A stretch of 64,000 nucleotides of DNA from Triglochin maritima (lineage: Eukaryota; Streptophyta; Magnoliopsida; Alismatales; Juncaginaceae): contig OY821777.1 in assembly GCA_963682175.1 (NCBI GenBank), positions 15,582,001 through 15,646,000 on the forward strand, in the 5' to 3' direction. A program made the translations under genes and the position numbers. This document shows positions 10,488 to 22,676 of this stretch, piece by piece; the first letter of the stretch is position 1; the number at the start of each line of letters is the position of its first letter. The notes under the pieces were generated by a model, which was given only the letters and a program-made list of their open reading frames with translations, had not been told where the DNA came from and did not search any database.

Positions 10488-10599
10488 GGTCGGTCCCTGT
10501 GTGTGGCTCCCAAAGAAATCACCCTAGTGTTGTAATGTTAGGTTGCACTTTACATTTAGCATGCATTCATGGCTGATCTTTAGTTGTTTCATGTGTCAG

Positions 10600-11640
10600 A
10601 TGCCTCCGAGACGTGTGAGGAATGTCACGAATGAGCACAGTGCTAGTGATGCCACTGAGTGCACTACCTGGGATAGGTTGGGCGAGTTCCTCTAGCGTCA
10701 GGCGGCGAGGGCAGAACAGACAGGGACAGGTGTGGAGCATGATCGCTTCATGACGCAGCACCCACCTAGTTTTGACGGCAAAAGTAACCCTGAGGTTGCA
10801 GAGGACTGGGTCTTCAAGATCCAGAGGATTTTCCGGGCGATTGGCTGTGTACCGGAGCAGATGGTGGACCTAGCCACCTATGTGCTGGATGGAGAGGCAG
10901 CAAACTGGTGGAGGACCACATCTGTAGTGGTATTTGCTGACCGAGATGACGTGAGCTGGGAGGAATTCCTTGAGGAGTTCAACCAGCAGTTCTTTCCGCA
11001 GCACGTTAGAGACAGGAAGAAGAAGGAGTTCTTGGCCCTCAAGGAGAAGGAGATGTCCTTGGCTAGCTACATCAGCAGGTTTTAACACCTTGGAACGTTA
11101 TTGTTCTGAGACTTATGTGACGCCCGAGCAGCGTGCACGGAAGTTCATCAAAGGGCTGAGAAAGCAGCTCAGGTCGCGTGTGATTACCAACATACCGCAG
11201 ACCCTGGAGAATGCGATGAAGTATGAGACCATCATTGATCAGGACTATCAGGAGAATTACCAGGAGGCGTGGAAGACGTCAGTGAGCACGGGAGGACATG
11301 CAGTTGGACGTTCCACTGGGAACCCAGGCAAAAGGCCCTAGGTTGATGGAGGAGGAGGACGTCAGTCTGGTGCGTGCAGTACCTGCGGGAGATCTCATAC
11401 GGGTCAGGAGTGCCCCCGGCGTACAGGTGCATGCTTGGGATGCGGCCAGATGGGCCATTTTATTCAAGAGTGCCCGAGGAGGTAGGGCAAGACGAGCAAG
11501 AGGCCAGGACCACCAGTCTCAGAGAGGAGCGGAGGCAGCAGGTTCGTTGTTCCGCAGGGCCAGGCCAAGAGAGCAGGGCGAGTCTTCGCCGTCTGGGCCG
11601 AGGAGGCGAAGGACTCCAACACTGTCGGGGAACGTACCCT
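10600..11640 (+). pseudogene. gag: Chromovirus gag, broken
   Basis: The likely start is the ATG at 10600 (MPPRRVRNVT). The frame has a TAG near 10694, a frameshift near 11080, a TAG at 11339-11341 and another TAG after the zinc knuckles. The plant gag domain is clear (NWWRTTS, WEEFLEEFNQQFFP, ASYISRF). It is followed by two CCHC-like knuckles, CSTCGRSHTGQECP and CLGCGQMGHFIQECP, around 11375-11475. This is the capsid and nucleocapsid part of the chromovirus polyprotein. It is not translatable as one protein. Confidence 0.85.
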
Positions 11641-14600
11641 TGTCATTTCAGGTTTGGTTGCTCGTGTTTTATTTGATTGTGGTGCCACACACTCCTTCAT
11701 TTCGGAGAAGTTTGCTGGCGAGTTAGATCAGACCCCTGAGCTACTGACTGACTTGTTGGAAGTCAGGACGCCCATGGGTGAGGTAGGCATTGTGGGGAGC
11801 TTTCTCCTCGGCACCACAGTTGTTTTGGGAGACTATGATTTTCCGGTAGATCTAGTCTTGCTACCGATGGAGGACTTCGACGTCATACTGGGGATGGACT
11901 GGCTATCACAGTACGATATGCGAGTCTTTTGCCACGAGAAGAAGATCCTTATTTTGAGGAAGGATGTGCCAGATGTGTTGATCAGAGGGACGAGGAGTAG
12001 AGGAGGTCGTTTGATTGTGTCTGCGGTTAAGGCACAGAGGCTGATGCATCACGGTTGCAGAGCATTCGTGGCGACCTTGGTTGTTTCTGATCCTGAGACG
12101 AGGATGCTGGAGGATATAGAGGTTATACGAGAGTTCCCAGAGGTGTTTCCTGCAGAGATTCGTCGTTTACCGCCGCACCGAGAGATCGAGTTCGACATTG
12201 AGTTGGTGGCTGACATGACACCCCAGTCGAAGGCTCTGTATCGGATGGTACCTGCTGAGTTGACAAAGTTGAAGAAGCAGTTGCAGGAGTTGATGGACTC
12301 CGAGTTTATCCGACCGAGTGTCGCCATGGGGAGCGCATGTGTTGTTCTTGAAGAAGAAGGATGGGTCGTTGCGGATGTGCATCGACTATGGGATGCTGAA
12401 TAAGGCGAGTAATCAGTTGCAGACGGTGAGAGTGTTCTCGAAGATTGATATGCGTTCGATTTATCACCAGTTACGGATAAAGGAGGCAGATGTTCAGAAG
12501 ACAACCTTCAGGACGCGGTACATGCACTACGAGTTCTTGGTGATGCCGTTTGGACTGACGAATGCACCTGCAGCATTCATGGACCTCATGAATAGGATCT
12601 TTCAGCCGTACCTTGACAATTTTGTTGTTGTCTTCGTGGATGACATCTTGGTTTACTCGCCTGACAGGGAGCAGCATCGGGAGCACCTGAGGATTGTGTT
12701 TGGCATCTTGAGAGATCAGCAGCTCTATGCCAAGTACACGAAGTGTGAGTTTTGGTTGAATCAGGTGGCATTTTTGGGGCATATTGTGTCAGGCAATGAG
12801 ATTTCAGTGGATCCGGCGAAGGTTGAGCTTGTGACTCAATGGAGAGCCCCAACGAGCGTGACAGAGATCAGGAGCTTCGTGGGACTAGCTGGGTATTACA
12901 GACGATTCATTCAGGACTTCTCCAGACTTGCTTCACCGCTGACGGTGTTGACGCAGAAGAGCGTCAAGTTCATTTGGTCCCAGAAGTGCGAGGACAGTTT
13001 CTAGGAGCTGAAGAGGCGTCGGACGACAACGCCGATTCTGACGCTACTGAGTGGTAGCGGAGGCTATGTGATTTATAGTGATGCGTCAGGGGTTGGCTTG
13101 CTGTGTTCTGATGCAGCACGGGAAGGTAGTGGCGTACGCTTCGAGGCAGCTGAAGGTGCACGAGAAGAACTACCCTACTCATGATCTAGAGGTAGCAACG
13201 GTGGTTCACGTATTGAAGATCTGGCGGCATTATCTTTATGGGAAGCAGTTCGAGGTCTTCACATATCATCAGAGCCTAAAGTACTTATTCTCGCAGAAGG
13301 AGTTGAATATGACGCAACACAGATGGCTCGAGTTCCTTAAGGATTACGACTTCACCATCTCCTATCATCCGGGGAAGGCGAATTCGGTTGCAGATGCACT
13401 GAGCAGGAAGGTTGAGGTGTCAAATGTGAGTTTATGCATGCAGGAGTGGAGGCTACTCGATACGTTGTCAGAGTGGAGGCCGTTCACAGTGGGCTATGAG
13501 AGGGCAGTGATAGCTGGGCTTCGGGTGGAGCTGCAGACCATCTTGCGAGTGGTGCAAGCTCAGCATGATGATGATGAGTCGGCTGCCAGAGATGGATCAA
13601 ACTTCAGTGTGGGGGTTGATGGTGGCCTGAGGTTCAGGAGTCGGATCTGGGTGCTGAAGGTCGATGGGCTGAGAGATGACATCATGGAGGAGGTACACCG
13701 AGCGAGGTATACCATTCACCCTGGGAGTACGAAGATGTATAAGGACCTGCAGCGAAAATTCTGGGGGAGGGGCACGAAGAGAGATATTGCAGAGTTTGTG
13801 AGCCGGTGCTTAGTTTGTCAGCAGGTGAAGATTGAGCATCAACAACCAGTGGGACCGATGCAGTGTATAGAGCTTCTTGAGTCGAAGTGGGAGCATGTGA
13901 CGATGGATTTTGTCACGGGGATGCCGAAGACGAGGAGATTCCACAATGCGATTTGGGTGATAGTCGATCAACTGACCAAGTCGGCGCACTTCTTAGCGAT
14001 CAAGACCACGTTGCCTCTAGAGGGTCTCGCTAAGTTGTATGTGGAGGAGATAGTCAGGCTGCACAGAGTACCAGTGAGCATCATCTCGGATCGGGATCCC
14101 AGATTTACATCCAGGTTTTGGGGATCTGCAGCGGGCGTTGGGGACACGACTGAGGTTCAGTACAACGTTTCACCCACAGACAGATGGTCAGTCAGAGAGG
14201 ATGATCCAGACCTTGGAGGACACTGGGATGAGCATCTGTCGTTGATAGAGTTCGCCTACAACAACAACTACCATTCGAGTATTGGGATGACAACGTACGA
14301 GGCATTGTACAGGAGGCCTTGGAGATCACCGGTATGCTGGAGTGATGTGGGCGAGAGGCAGTTAGTGGGGCCAGTGCTCGTGCAGATGTATCCAGAGAAG
14401 GTGAATGTGATCAGGAAGAGATTGGCCACAGCACAGAGCAGGCAGAAAAGTTATGCCGACAGACGCAAATTGGAGTTGAGCTTTGAGGTTGGTGACCATG
14501 TGTTTCTGAAGATCTCCCCAGCTCAGGGAGTGATGATATTTGGGAAGAAGGGGGAGCTCAGTCCGAGGTATGTTGGGCCATTTGAGATCCTAGACCGAGT

Positions 14601-14886
14601 CGTAGAGGTTGCCTACCGGATTGCATTGCCACCGCAGTTTTCGGGTGTTAACAACATGTTCCATGTATCGATGCTGTGGAAGTATGTTGCAGATCCAGCT
14701 CACGTGATTGACATTGCCGTGCCAGAGATCCAGCAGGACTTGTCACTCGAGGAGAGACCAGTTGAGATCGTTGATCGCATGGATCACCAGTTCAGGAGGA
14801 GGACCATTCCGATGGTGAAGGTCATGTGGCAGCATCACAGTGAGCGTGATGGCACTTGGGAGAACGAGGAGGAGGTTCAGAAGTAA
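11641..14886 (+). pseudogene. pol: Chromovirus pol: protease, RT, RNase H, integrase, chromodomain, broken
   Basis: The protease region has LFDCGATHSFIS near 11670 (the usual form is D[ST]GAT). Reverse transcriptase follows after a frameshift near 12330-12350, with [18 protein letters not shown] and the catalytic FVDDILVYS intact; a short piece between [10 protein letters not shown] and [13 protein letters not shown] is missing. A TAG at 13002-13004 and a shift near 13092 precede RNase H ([18 protein letters not shown]). Integrase has the HHCC region ([16 protein letters not shown]), the first Asp (DFVTGMPKT) and SDRDPRF, but the segment with the third acidic residue is scrambled at about 14160-14210. 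The C-terminus has the [16 protein letters not shown] motif and a chromodomain ([16 protein letters not shown]..., HSERDGTWE). The final TAA sits three codons before the usual YPELF ending. Confidence 0.88.
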
Positions 14887-14934
14887 TATCCAGAGCTTTT
14901 CGGTGAGTAACTTGTTGATTTCGGGACGAAATCC

Positions 14935-14951
14935 TTTTAAGGTGGGTGGAT
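14935..14951 (+). other. Polypurine tract of the chromovirus
   Basis: Ttttaaggtgggtggat directly precedes the 3' LTR and follows the typical TTTCGGGACGAAAT phrase of this lineage. Confidence 0.7.
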
Positions 14952-17037
14952 TGTTAGATCCTCACCTTGCTTAAGGACTAATCCCATGATTAGTGGAGGG
15001 TTTTGCATGGGGAATGAGGAGGTGAACAGTGGGTTGGGTGATGGGTGTAGGGAGGTTGGTTACTGTTTTGGTGGGTTTGGTTTTGTTGAAGAGAAAACCA
15101 ACGTCTCTCTCTCCCATTTCCTTTCTTCTTCCTTTTCCCATATCTCACACAAACTTCTTTCTCTTCTCTTTTTCTGGCATCCAGAGGAGGAAGGGTCTGC
15201 TCCGGCGTGAGGCATGCGGTGGTGGACGTGCACGAGGCTCGTGGACGTGGGGCGAGGAGTGCTCGAGCGAGGTGTCGACGGTGCAGGTGACGTTGAACAA
15301 ACTCTGACGTGCTCCATTTTCCCTTTGAGGTATGTCACTTAGTAGTTTGGTTTGTTGTTCCCCATGTTGGTGGGAAGTTGTGGTCGGTTGCAAGAGGTCG
15401 GAGACCTTGCCGGCGACGAGAGAATGACATAAAATCTTAGGCAAACGCGGGGTTGCTGTCGACCAACGGTCGACCGGTGCCTTCGGGCGGTCGACCGGTT
15501 GCATGTATGCTGGTGGGTTGGAGGTTTTCTGTCTGATTTCGGTCGATCGTCCTTAGCTTTTGGTTTGACCGGAACTTGAGTATACTTGACTATTATGCAT
15601 GTTGTTCGACCGATTTTGTTATATTGTTCGACCGTTATATGACTTAGACTATTAGGATGACCCTGGTAGTTTTCGGTCGACCGGGACCCCTGAGTCAGTC
15701 GACCGAATAGTCTTGTGTGATTTTGACCAACTCTGGATTTTGACCTCGTATTCGGTCGACCGATTTTAGATCGTTGTCCGACCGTTTGGACTTAAGTGAT
15801 GCGCAAAATAGTTTGACCGTTGCAGACTTTTGGTCGACCGAAGCTAATGGGAACGGTCGACCGGTTAGGCTTTTTTGGTCAATCGTTTGTGCGCAGAACT
15901 GAATTCTTGGTCCTTCTGTTGTGTCAACTATGTCCATGGAAACCTGTGTCCTCGCTTAGAGCGTGAGCCGGGAGGTGATGGAGGGTACGTGCTCGTGTCT
16001 GCCCAGGGACCGTCGTGTGAAAGAGTGTGGACACTTGGGTCACGCCATTTCCGTTGATTGACAGTGGTGTGACGTGTTGTTGCTTGACTCTCCGTAGAGT
16101 AGCAGACCTGAGGATCGCGGATCCCAATGCGTGTTGACGCATGGCTCGTGGAGCATGATGACCATGCAGACTACGGTTTGGACCCGTCCGATGTTGTGTC
16201 GGGCGTATGTTGTACCGCCGAGGTTTTTACTGGCGATGATGGTGCGTACGATGTTCCAGTTTGTGGTTGTGCCGCCCGATGTTGTGCCGGACGTATGTTG
16301 TACCGCCGATGTTGTGTCGGCGATGCCGACGATGTTGTTCCAGCGATGATCCCCGATTGGGCACCTATCTTGGTATGTGACCGACCGGACTACGGCTCCG
16401 TTGAGGTGGCGGTGTAGGCCACATTGTTACCTTGCGCGGAAGTGCGGACGCTCCTCACCAATCCCTTTGGCTCGAGTAGTCGCGTGTGGGGGTGCGTTGC
16501 CTATTGTCCGTAAGACCGTATGTGCTTATGGTAGGTTTCCGAGGGATACCCGTCGTTGTTGCTGGACTGATGTCCTTGTTGACCTTCGAGGGTCCTTGTG
16601 TTGTTGGACTGAGGTCCCGTTTACCCTTGGAGGGAGTTGATGCATTGCAGATGTTGATATGACATGCTACTAGTATGATAGGTTCATTTACCATATTGTT
16701 GCATTCATATAGGCGAGCTTAGCATACAGGGCTTCCTAATGGGAAACTCAGGCATCGTTGTTTGATTCATGTTTCAGGACCGTAGTAGGTTCTGTCGGGT
16801 GGTGACACCGGGCACACACATTTTGGGGTCAGGATCCTCTTCGGATTCTTCGAGGTCGTCATGATTACTTGCACCTGTCTTTCGTTGTATTGTTGTAATC
16901 ATGTCTTTTGACAAACTCTATTGTATTTTGGTGCACTGACTATTGATTTATATGAGTAACATTCCCGTTGATGAGTTTTATCTGGTGATGTCTTGGTTGT
17001 TTAAAATTTTAAATTTCCGCTGTTTCGGGATGTTACG
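14952..17037 (+). repeat. Chromovirus 3' LTR
   Basis: It begins TGTTAGATCCTCACC like the 5' copy and ends TTCGGGATGTTACG. The copy carries the GGTCGACCG palindrome array at about 15455-15895 and lacks 63 bp present in the 5' copy. Substitutions against the 5' copy are frequent, so this insertion is much older than element A. Confidence 0.9.
15455..15895 (+). promoter_or_regulatory. GGTCGACCG palindrome array, 3' LTR copy
   Basis: The palindrome and variants recur near 15468, 15489, 15674, 15697, 15752, 15831 and 15855. Many sites are kept between the two LTRs although the surrounding sequence has changed. Confidence 0.5.
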
Positions 17038-17042
17038 ATAAC

Positions 17043-17158
17043 CCTTCGGCAACTTTACATGGGTGAAGTAAACACATGTTTAAAGAATGTGGCTTTTAAA
17101 GTCGTGAGAAAATTGATCGAGGAACGTTTATTCTATGAGCATCACTTCTTTCCACCAT
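17043..17158 (+). pseudogene. Right half of the unidentified split reading frame
   Basis: The frame continues from 848-987 once the chromovirus is removed, and ends TTTCCACCATGA at 17158. See the left half for the joined length. No family recognised. Confidence 0.35.
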
Positions 17159-17639
17159 GAACGTACACCTTCAACAATGTAAGTGGTACTCTGTTAACAT
17201 CGATGACCCTACACTAATCAAGTTATAATGCAACTATTTTTTTAATAATGATGCTCAGAGAAATTTAAAACAAAATAAGAAATAGAACAAACAAACCACA
17301 CATGACATATATAACGGATTTTATAGAGGTTTGACACCTAGTCGGGTCCTACTCTTTTCTTTCAAGCCTTGTTGATCACCTATTAAGCCCCACTTGATTC
17401 GTCCACTAATTCAATCTCCATTTTGAACTGAGATGAAGCATCTTTACAATTGAAGCAACCGGACACCCTCGTGTTGCTCGAATCTCATCTCACAATCTGA
17501 GAGGGAAACTTCCCCGAATCTTTACAACCATGGGTGGTCCTTGGTATGAAAATAAGAATCACAAATACACTCTAAATTTGGGCACTTTGGTAGGATATTG
17601 AATGTATGAATACAACTGGTGAAATTTATGATTGAGTGT

Positions 17640-17764
17640 ATATAGCCGACATCTATACAACATGGCATAGGCGACGGAAAAATATACGTCGGGTACTTGG
17701 ACCGCAAAAAACCGACGTCTATACCCCTATATATCCGACGTATATGGATTTTTCTGCACTAGTG
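17640..17764 (-). mobile_element. CACTA-type transposon end
   Basis: Read on the minus strand the segment starts CACTAGTGCAGAAAAATCC at 17764, which is the start expected for a CACTA (En/Spm) terminal inverted repeat. Inward it carries repeated short motifs: atccgacgtatatgg, ccgacgtctatacc, atacgtcgggta and ccgacatctataca, in both orientations, as known for subterminal transposase-binding repeats. The three bases outside are tat. The partner end is not in the window or lies just to its left, so the chromovirus may sit inside this CACTA element. No transposase was recognised. Confidence 0.65.
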
Positions 17765-20700
17765 TATGAAATGTGAGCTTCAAGGTGGAAAGAGTTTCTA
17801 CATGGAAAATAAAGCAACAGAGTGTCTTCGAGATGTGAGAAAGAAAAAAGAATCAGCTCTTTTTCAAAATGGAAAGTGGAGTTGATTGCTCTTTTTTCTT
17901 TTTGTAATATAAAAGGAGGCATTATGTAATTGATGGGACGTCTTTTGAGGATATAAATTTTTGAATCGAATTATTTAATTTAGCGCGGAATGGTACTCTT
18001 TTGGCTTTCTACAAAAAAAATTTGTTCATCAATTTTTTAATATATTTTATGTACCAAGACATGAAAAAATTGTATGAACTGTGAAAGTTATTATTAGTGG
18101 TTTGTCTTACATAATCTAGATCTTACGAACCAATCACAAAATGTTGAGTTCTGCATTGTTGAGCAATTAATCTCTGGTTGCTAAACACAAAATGTGTGCA
18201 ATACTCTATAATAAAGCTGATCTACTACTTTTCACCTAAGTACTTGAGTTTTGTTGAAACGGTGAACCTATCAAATTTGACATGCATGAATGTAAAGTGT
18301 GCACCAATCACTAGGAAATGAACTAGAGTTTTAGAAACTTAAGTTCTGGGAAGTAAGTTCGGACTTCTCATACTTCTTGAGTATCAATCACATCCTAAGG
18401 ATACACATAAAAAATCATAAAACTTGAAGGTTATTTTATATAAGATCAAATAATGTCAAATTTGTAATGTCAAATTTGTAATTAATCCATGTGTTGATTT
18501 TTTTATTATTGAAATATCATATAAAATAAGTTTAATTTTCAATATGCATACTTATATAGTGGTGTTAAATAAAACTTACGTTTTGGATTTTTCGGAGTTT
18601 AAAATTAAGTTATTAAAAATGATAAATTGGTAGTGGATCCTTCATTCTTATAATATTAGGATTTCAGATATAAATATGGGCTATCCATGGTTGCACCTCT
18701 AATGCATTCAAATAATTTAGGAAATTAGATGGAGAGATATAACAAATTTATCGAGGTTGAACGTTGGAGAAACTAAAACCGAGAAAAGAAGAAGGAAATG
18801 GGTTAAGAATCTTTGGTTTATTAAGTTTGAAGACAGAAAAACCACGTGAGATCATTTTATTAACTAGAATTATCAAAGGGTTCGTGTGGAAAGATTCTCT
18901 GAATCAGACTTGTAAGCATCATATTAAATTAAGAATCAGAGTTCCTTCAAAAATCGTATGTATATGTGGATGGTTGGATTTCCATATCTGGTTTCAAACG
19001 CAAATTAAAGCTCATTTTGGCCTGCTAATCATTCTATCTAAAGACTGAAGAAGCCTTCTCTTCCTAATTGGATAAAAAAACTTAAAACTAAATCATTTGG
19101 ACAAAAAAAGAATCCTTGCGCAGAATGCAAATTTAGGTTTTGCAAAAAACCTACTTGTAATGTTTTGTCTGAACATAGATTTTAGATTCTCGAATTCTAG
19201 TAACTCAAGAATCAATCACCAATCGCGACTGATGATCTATTATGCAGACAGAAATACAAGATATCAAGGTTGTTTTTGCTTTAATCAAATAACTTACGTA
19301 AGATTTGAATCTTCAAGTTACATTGGAAACGTGAAACTCAATAAAAAAGAACTTCTCTCCTCTCACAAATCGCAAGCTATATTGTTCTTTTACAGGAGTA
19401 TTGATTGATTGAGTGTAATTTCCTCTCTTTTTTAATGGAAAGTGATGGGCGCATCATTGACGCTACAAACTTTGCACGCCCATAATATAATAATGTGAAG
19501 GTGGAACGAAATGTCTGTGAGGTGCCGTTATTATCGACAAGGCCAACCCTAAAACATGCTACATGTTGATGTCTCTATTATGTTATATTATTATAAAGAA
19601 AAGAGGTAGTCCCCTATATTATATCTCATTCAATACTGCACATGGATTGTACCCTTGAACCGTAGTTTGTGATTATTCTTAAGTTGGAGATGCGTCACAA
19701 ACTCAACCACCGATGACTTATATCTTGGAAATTTCACAAGCATAAAGGTTGTCAAAGTCTATCATCATCAGCCGAAATGGAGTTCTTTCCGAGGAGTTAC
19801 TAACCGCATACAGTGCATGAAATTTCTCATCCATGAGCTAGATAACTAGAGTTTAACTTTGGATTTGTTCCGATAAGATCGGTTACATCAAAATTAGCAA
19901 AACTATCTTTATTCTTGAGATAAGATCAAATTAAGATTGAATGCTAGAATCTGCGTTAGCATGTCTGGAATTTAAAATAAGATTGAATAACAAGTAGATT
20001 AAATTAAAAAAGTTACAAATTTAAATTTGTTTCCTTAATTTTTCATTGTGCCAATAAGATTTGATTTTATAATCATTGAACATTCAAAAAAACATTTACG
20101 TGGTGTTGCAACTACAATTTCCAAAGGAATAAAGTAAAGAATAAATTCTTAGATGAAAGAGCAATTGTTTGAAGTTCCACTCCGAGATGAAGTGGCCTTT
20201 CGTTAACCTCGTATGTATTGCTGATAATGCTATGGCATTTTTGTATTTTTGGTGATTATGATGAATGATAGCTCTAGATCGATTGACTCAGATTGATGCT
20301 TCTTCCACATATTAGGTTTATTTAGGAAACATATTAGGTTATTTCCAGGTCCGGAAAAGATATTTATAGGAGTACTAATTACACACATTGATATATGTAG
20401 GTATATACCTACATATATAGGTACATACACAGAAAATACATAAATAAATGTAAACATACAAAATTTAGTTATTTTGCTTCCTATGGATATAACCTAAGTA
20501 AGTTGTTTGTTACTTAGTTATTAAGTTGTTTGTTACCTGAGAAGAATTTAATCAATTTAAGTTGCTTGTTTATTTTCATAGGGCTCACTTTAATTTTGAG
20601 TAGTGGTGACGTTTTTGTAGCAATAAAGACAAGTAAAAATGAACAAGTAGAAGACAAAGCAAAACAAAATTGAAAAACTATAAATAAGACATACAATATT

Positions 20701-21034
20701 TTGTTGTTGTTGGAAATCCTCATTGTGAAGTGTTATAAGAATTCAAACTCAAGGTCTAGGAAATCTCTCCTCAAACACGCATGACACATACAGAGAGGGA
20801 AGTATATCGTATATTTATAAATAGTCTATGCTATAATTTCCAAGTAGATTAGATAAAAGCTAACAAACCTAATTCAAATGAGATCTAAAGCGTTGTGATA
20901 CGTACAACACTTGTGTCCTAATGTCTAAAACTAAAGGTTTCGGCCTATCGGGCCAAAATTCTCAACACTCGCCTGAAAGACCATTGCAGACCTTCAAACA
21001 ACCGTCAAGACTCATTGAGTAGCTAGTAATTAAT
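17765..21034. other. AT-rich region without recognised genes
   Basis: About 3.3 kb. Two plus-strand open stretches (18764-19048 and 19097-19408) translate to basic, low-confidence peptides with no motif I know, and they do not look like exons of one gene. A short tandem of tatatata-type repeats lies near 20390-20425. The segment at 20700-20990 has some LTR-like flavour but no clear ends. Confidence 0.3.
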
Positions 21035-22670
21035 TGTAACATCCTTGATTCGCACTCGGGACACGGTAGTTAATAACGAACTAAAATGAGCGAAAAAAGA
21101 CATTAACTAAAATAGTCAAGTTAAGACCTCAAATTAAAACAAACATGATGTCAGGTCAGAGTACAATGTGGAAGGGGAAAATAAAAGAAACTCTGAATTT
21201 CTACTACAAGGCTACTGAGAGGAGTAGGAAAATACATGACAAATGAACTCAACAGATCCAATCCACGCGTCCCTAGCCCAAGTCAACTCTAGCCGCCTAC
21301 CATGTCTCATTTGCACACGTACAAGTCACACATAAGTCTCAAATCAAGACTCAGTACAACACCCCAACCCGACACCGAAAAACAAGGTATAACCGTCTTT
21401 GCGACTCACAATGGTCTCGTACCCCAAGGCGATCACGCGAGCAGCGAAGCCAAGCATGCACATCGACCCCACCGCGCATCCAACCCACAAGACAATACTC
21501 AACCTGCTCTCACGGCAGAACTGTCACACGTCTTAAGGCAATCACGTGTCCAGCCAGAACGACCGTGCACCATCGAGAAGGTCGTGCATTCAGTCCACAA
21601 GACAACACCCTACTCCAACCACGCGTCTGAGCCTGCGAGCCCAGCTGCAGCGGTCACCCATAACAACACTGGCAAGCTGACCAATTCCACGTCTAACTAT
21701 GGAAATCAAACCACAACGCCTGAGCCCACGAGCCCAACTCCAACAGTCACTCGTAACAACACTGGTAACACCCTTACCTCTACTCATTCTCATTACACGA
21801 TTACACGTTCGAGACCGTGAGCAACACTCCAATGACCACTCGTAACAATGTGGGTGAACGATCGGCTCCACGAGCCTCGCACAAGAGACAAGGCAAGGGG
21901 TACACGCAATTTACCCCCAAAAGCACGGGTAAACAACTCAAACAAGATATAAAGCAACAACCATAAACAATACTATAAAAGCAACAACCATAAACAATAC
22001 TATAAAACATACATGCAGCATGAAGAAACTATAGTTCTAAACCTACAATCAAAAATACAGCGATATAAGTGTAATTCTCCTAAGGTTCCTTACAATTCAC
22101 AATTCTCAAAAGTTCAGGGGAAAAGAAGTAAATTACCCAACGAATGTAATTTACTACAAATATAAATAAAGTCAAGGGAAAAAGAGCAATTTTCCCTAAA
22201 TCATATTATTTTGTACAATTCAGCAAAATCCAAGGTTTTACAACAATTATTCCATTTATTAATCCTTTAATCAAATACAATTAAATCCATGATTTTCAGG
22301 ACAATTAATCAAGTTAATCATTATTTAATCAAATATTAGCAAATCACAGGATTTATTTTTTAATTAACCCAGATTAATTTATTCAACCAAATATATATAA
22401 TATCCAGGTTTTTCGTGCAATATGCTCCGTTCATTATTAATTAATCCAACTAGATATAAGGTTTGTCTAGCAATTAACCCAACTAACTTATTAAAATAAA
22501 TACAATAAATGAAAAGGGCCCTCAAGCAAAAGCACCAAATCCAACCCAAACGAAGAATGGGCTCACCAGGAGTATAATCCATGACCAACCCAGACTTATG
22601 TTCTGACCTAAATGGATGGGCTCTTGCACCAATTTATTGAATTCATGAAGATTAATCATGGGGCTTAAAA
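21035..22670 (-). repeat. Gypsy-type LTR, minus strand, probably solo or truncated
   Basis: The left end TGTAACATCCTTGATTCG is the complement of the LTR ending ...GGATGTTACA that is common in plant Gypsy elements. The region then runs as noncoding DNA with short tandem phrases (tcactcgtaacaacactgg and variants at about 21650, 21750, 21838) and a 27-bp tandem duplication at 21954-22007 (gcaacaaccataaacaatactataaa). The far end is uncertain. I could not find a matching target duplication. Confidence 0.45.
21954..22007. repeat. 27-bp tandem duplication
   Basis: The unit agcaacaaccataaacaatactataaa occurs twice in a row with no or one mismatch. It is inside the minus-strand LTR-like region. Confidence 0.75.
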
Positions 22671-22676
22671 AATAAC

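Larger units (their letters stand above)
988..17037 (+). mobile_element. Ty3/Gypsy chromovirus, Tekay/Del-like, with a nested insertion
   Basis: The element has two long LTRs (5' copy split into 988-2076 and 9410-10472; 3' copy 14952-17037), a degenerate tRNA-Met primer site at 10476, a gag-protease-reverse transcriptase-integrase-chromodomain coding region (10600-14886), and a purine-rich tract before the 3' LTR. The domain order with integrase last and a C-terminal chromodomain is that of plant chromoviruses, and the end of the polyprotein resembles the Tekay/Del lineage. The coding region carries several stops and frameshifts, so it is inactive. Element A is inserted in its 5' LTR and is therefore younger. 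The 5' LTR is about 2.15 kb without the insert and the 3' LTR is 2.09 kb; much of the difference is a 63-bp deletion in the 3' copy. Confidence 0.9.

Noticed and set aside
10600..14886. Integrated pararetrovirus as the source of the pol sequence
   Set aside because: LTRs, primer site, integrase and chromodomain identify a chromovirus retrotransposon; there is no movement protein or coat motif.
18764..19408. Two adjacent plus-strand frames as a possible host gene
   Set aside because: No motif, no plausible splice arrangement and AT-rich composition like the surroundings.
21302..21820. A 172-codon frame rich in Thr, Ser and Pro
   Set aside because: It overlaps diverged tandem phrases inside a minus-strand LTR-like repeat. 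Low complexity and no motif.
21954..22007. CRISPR-like repeat
   Set aside because: Only two adjacent units without spacers; a simple tandem duplication in plant DNA.
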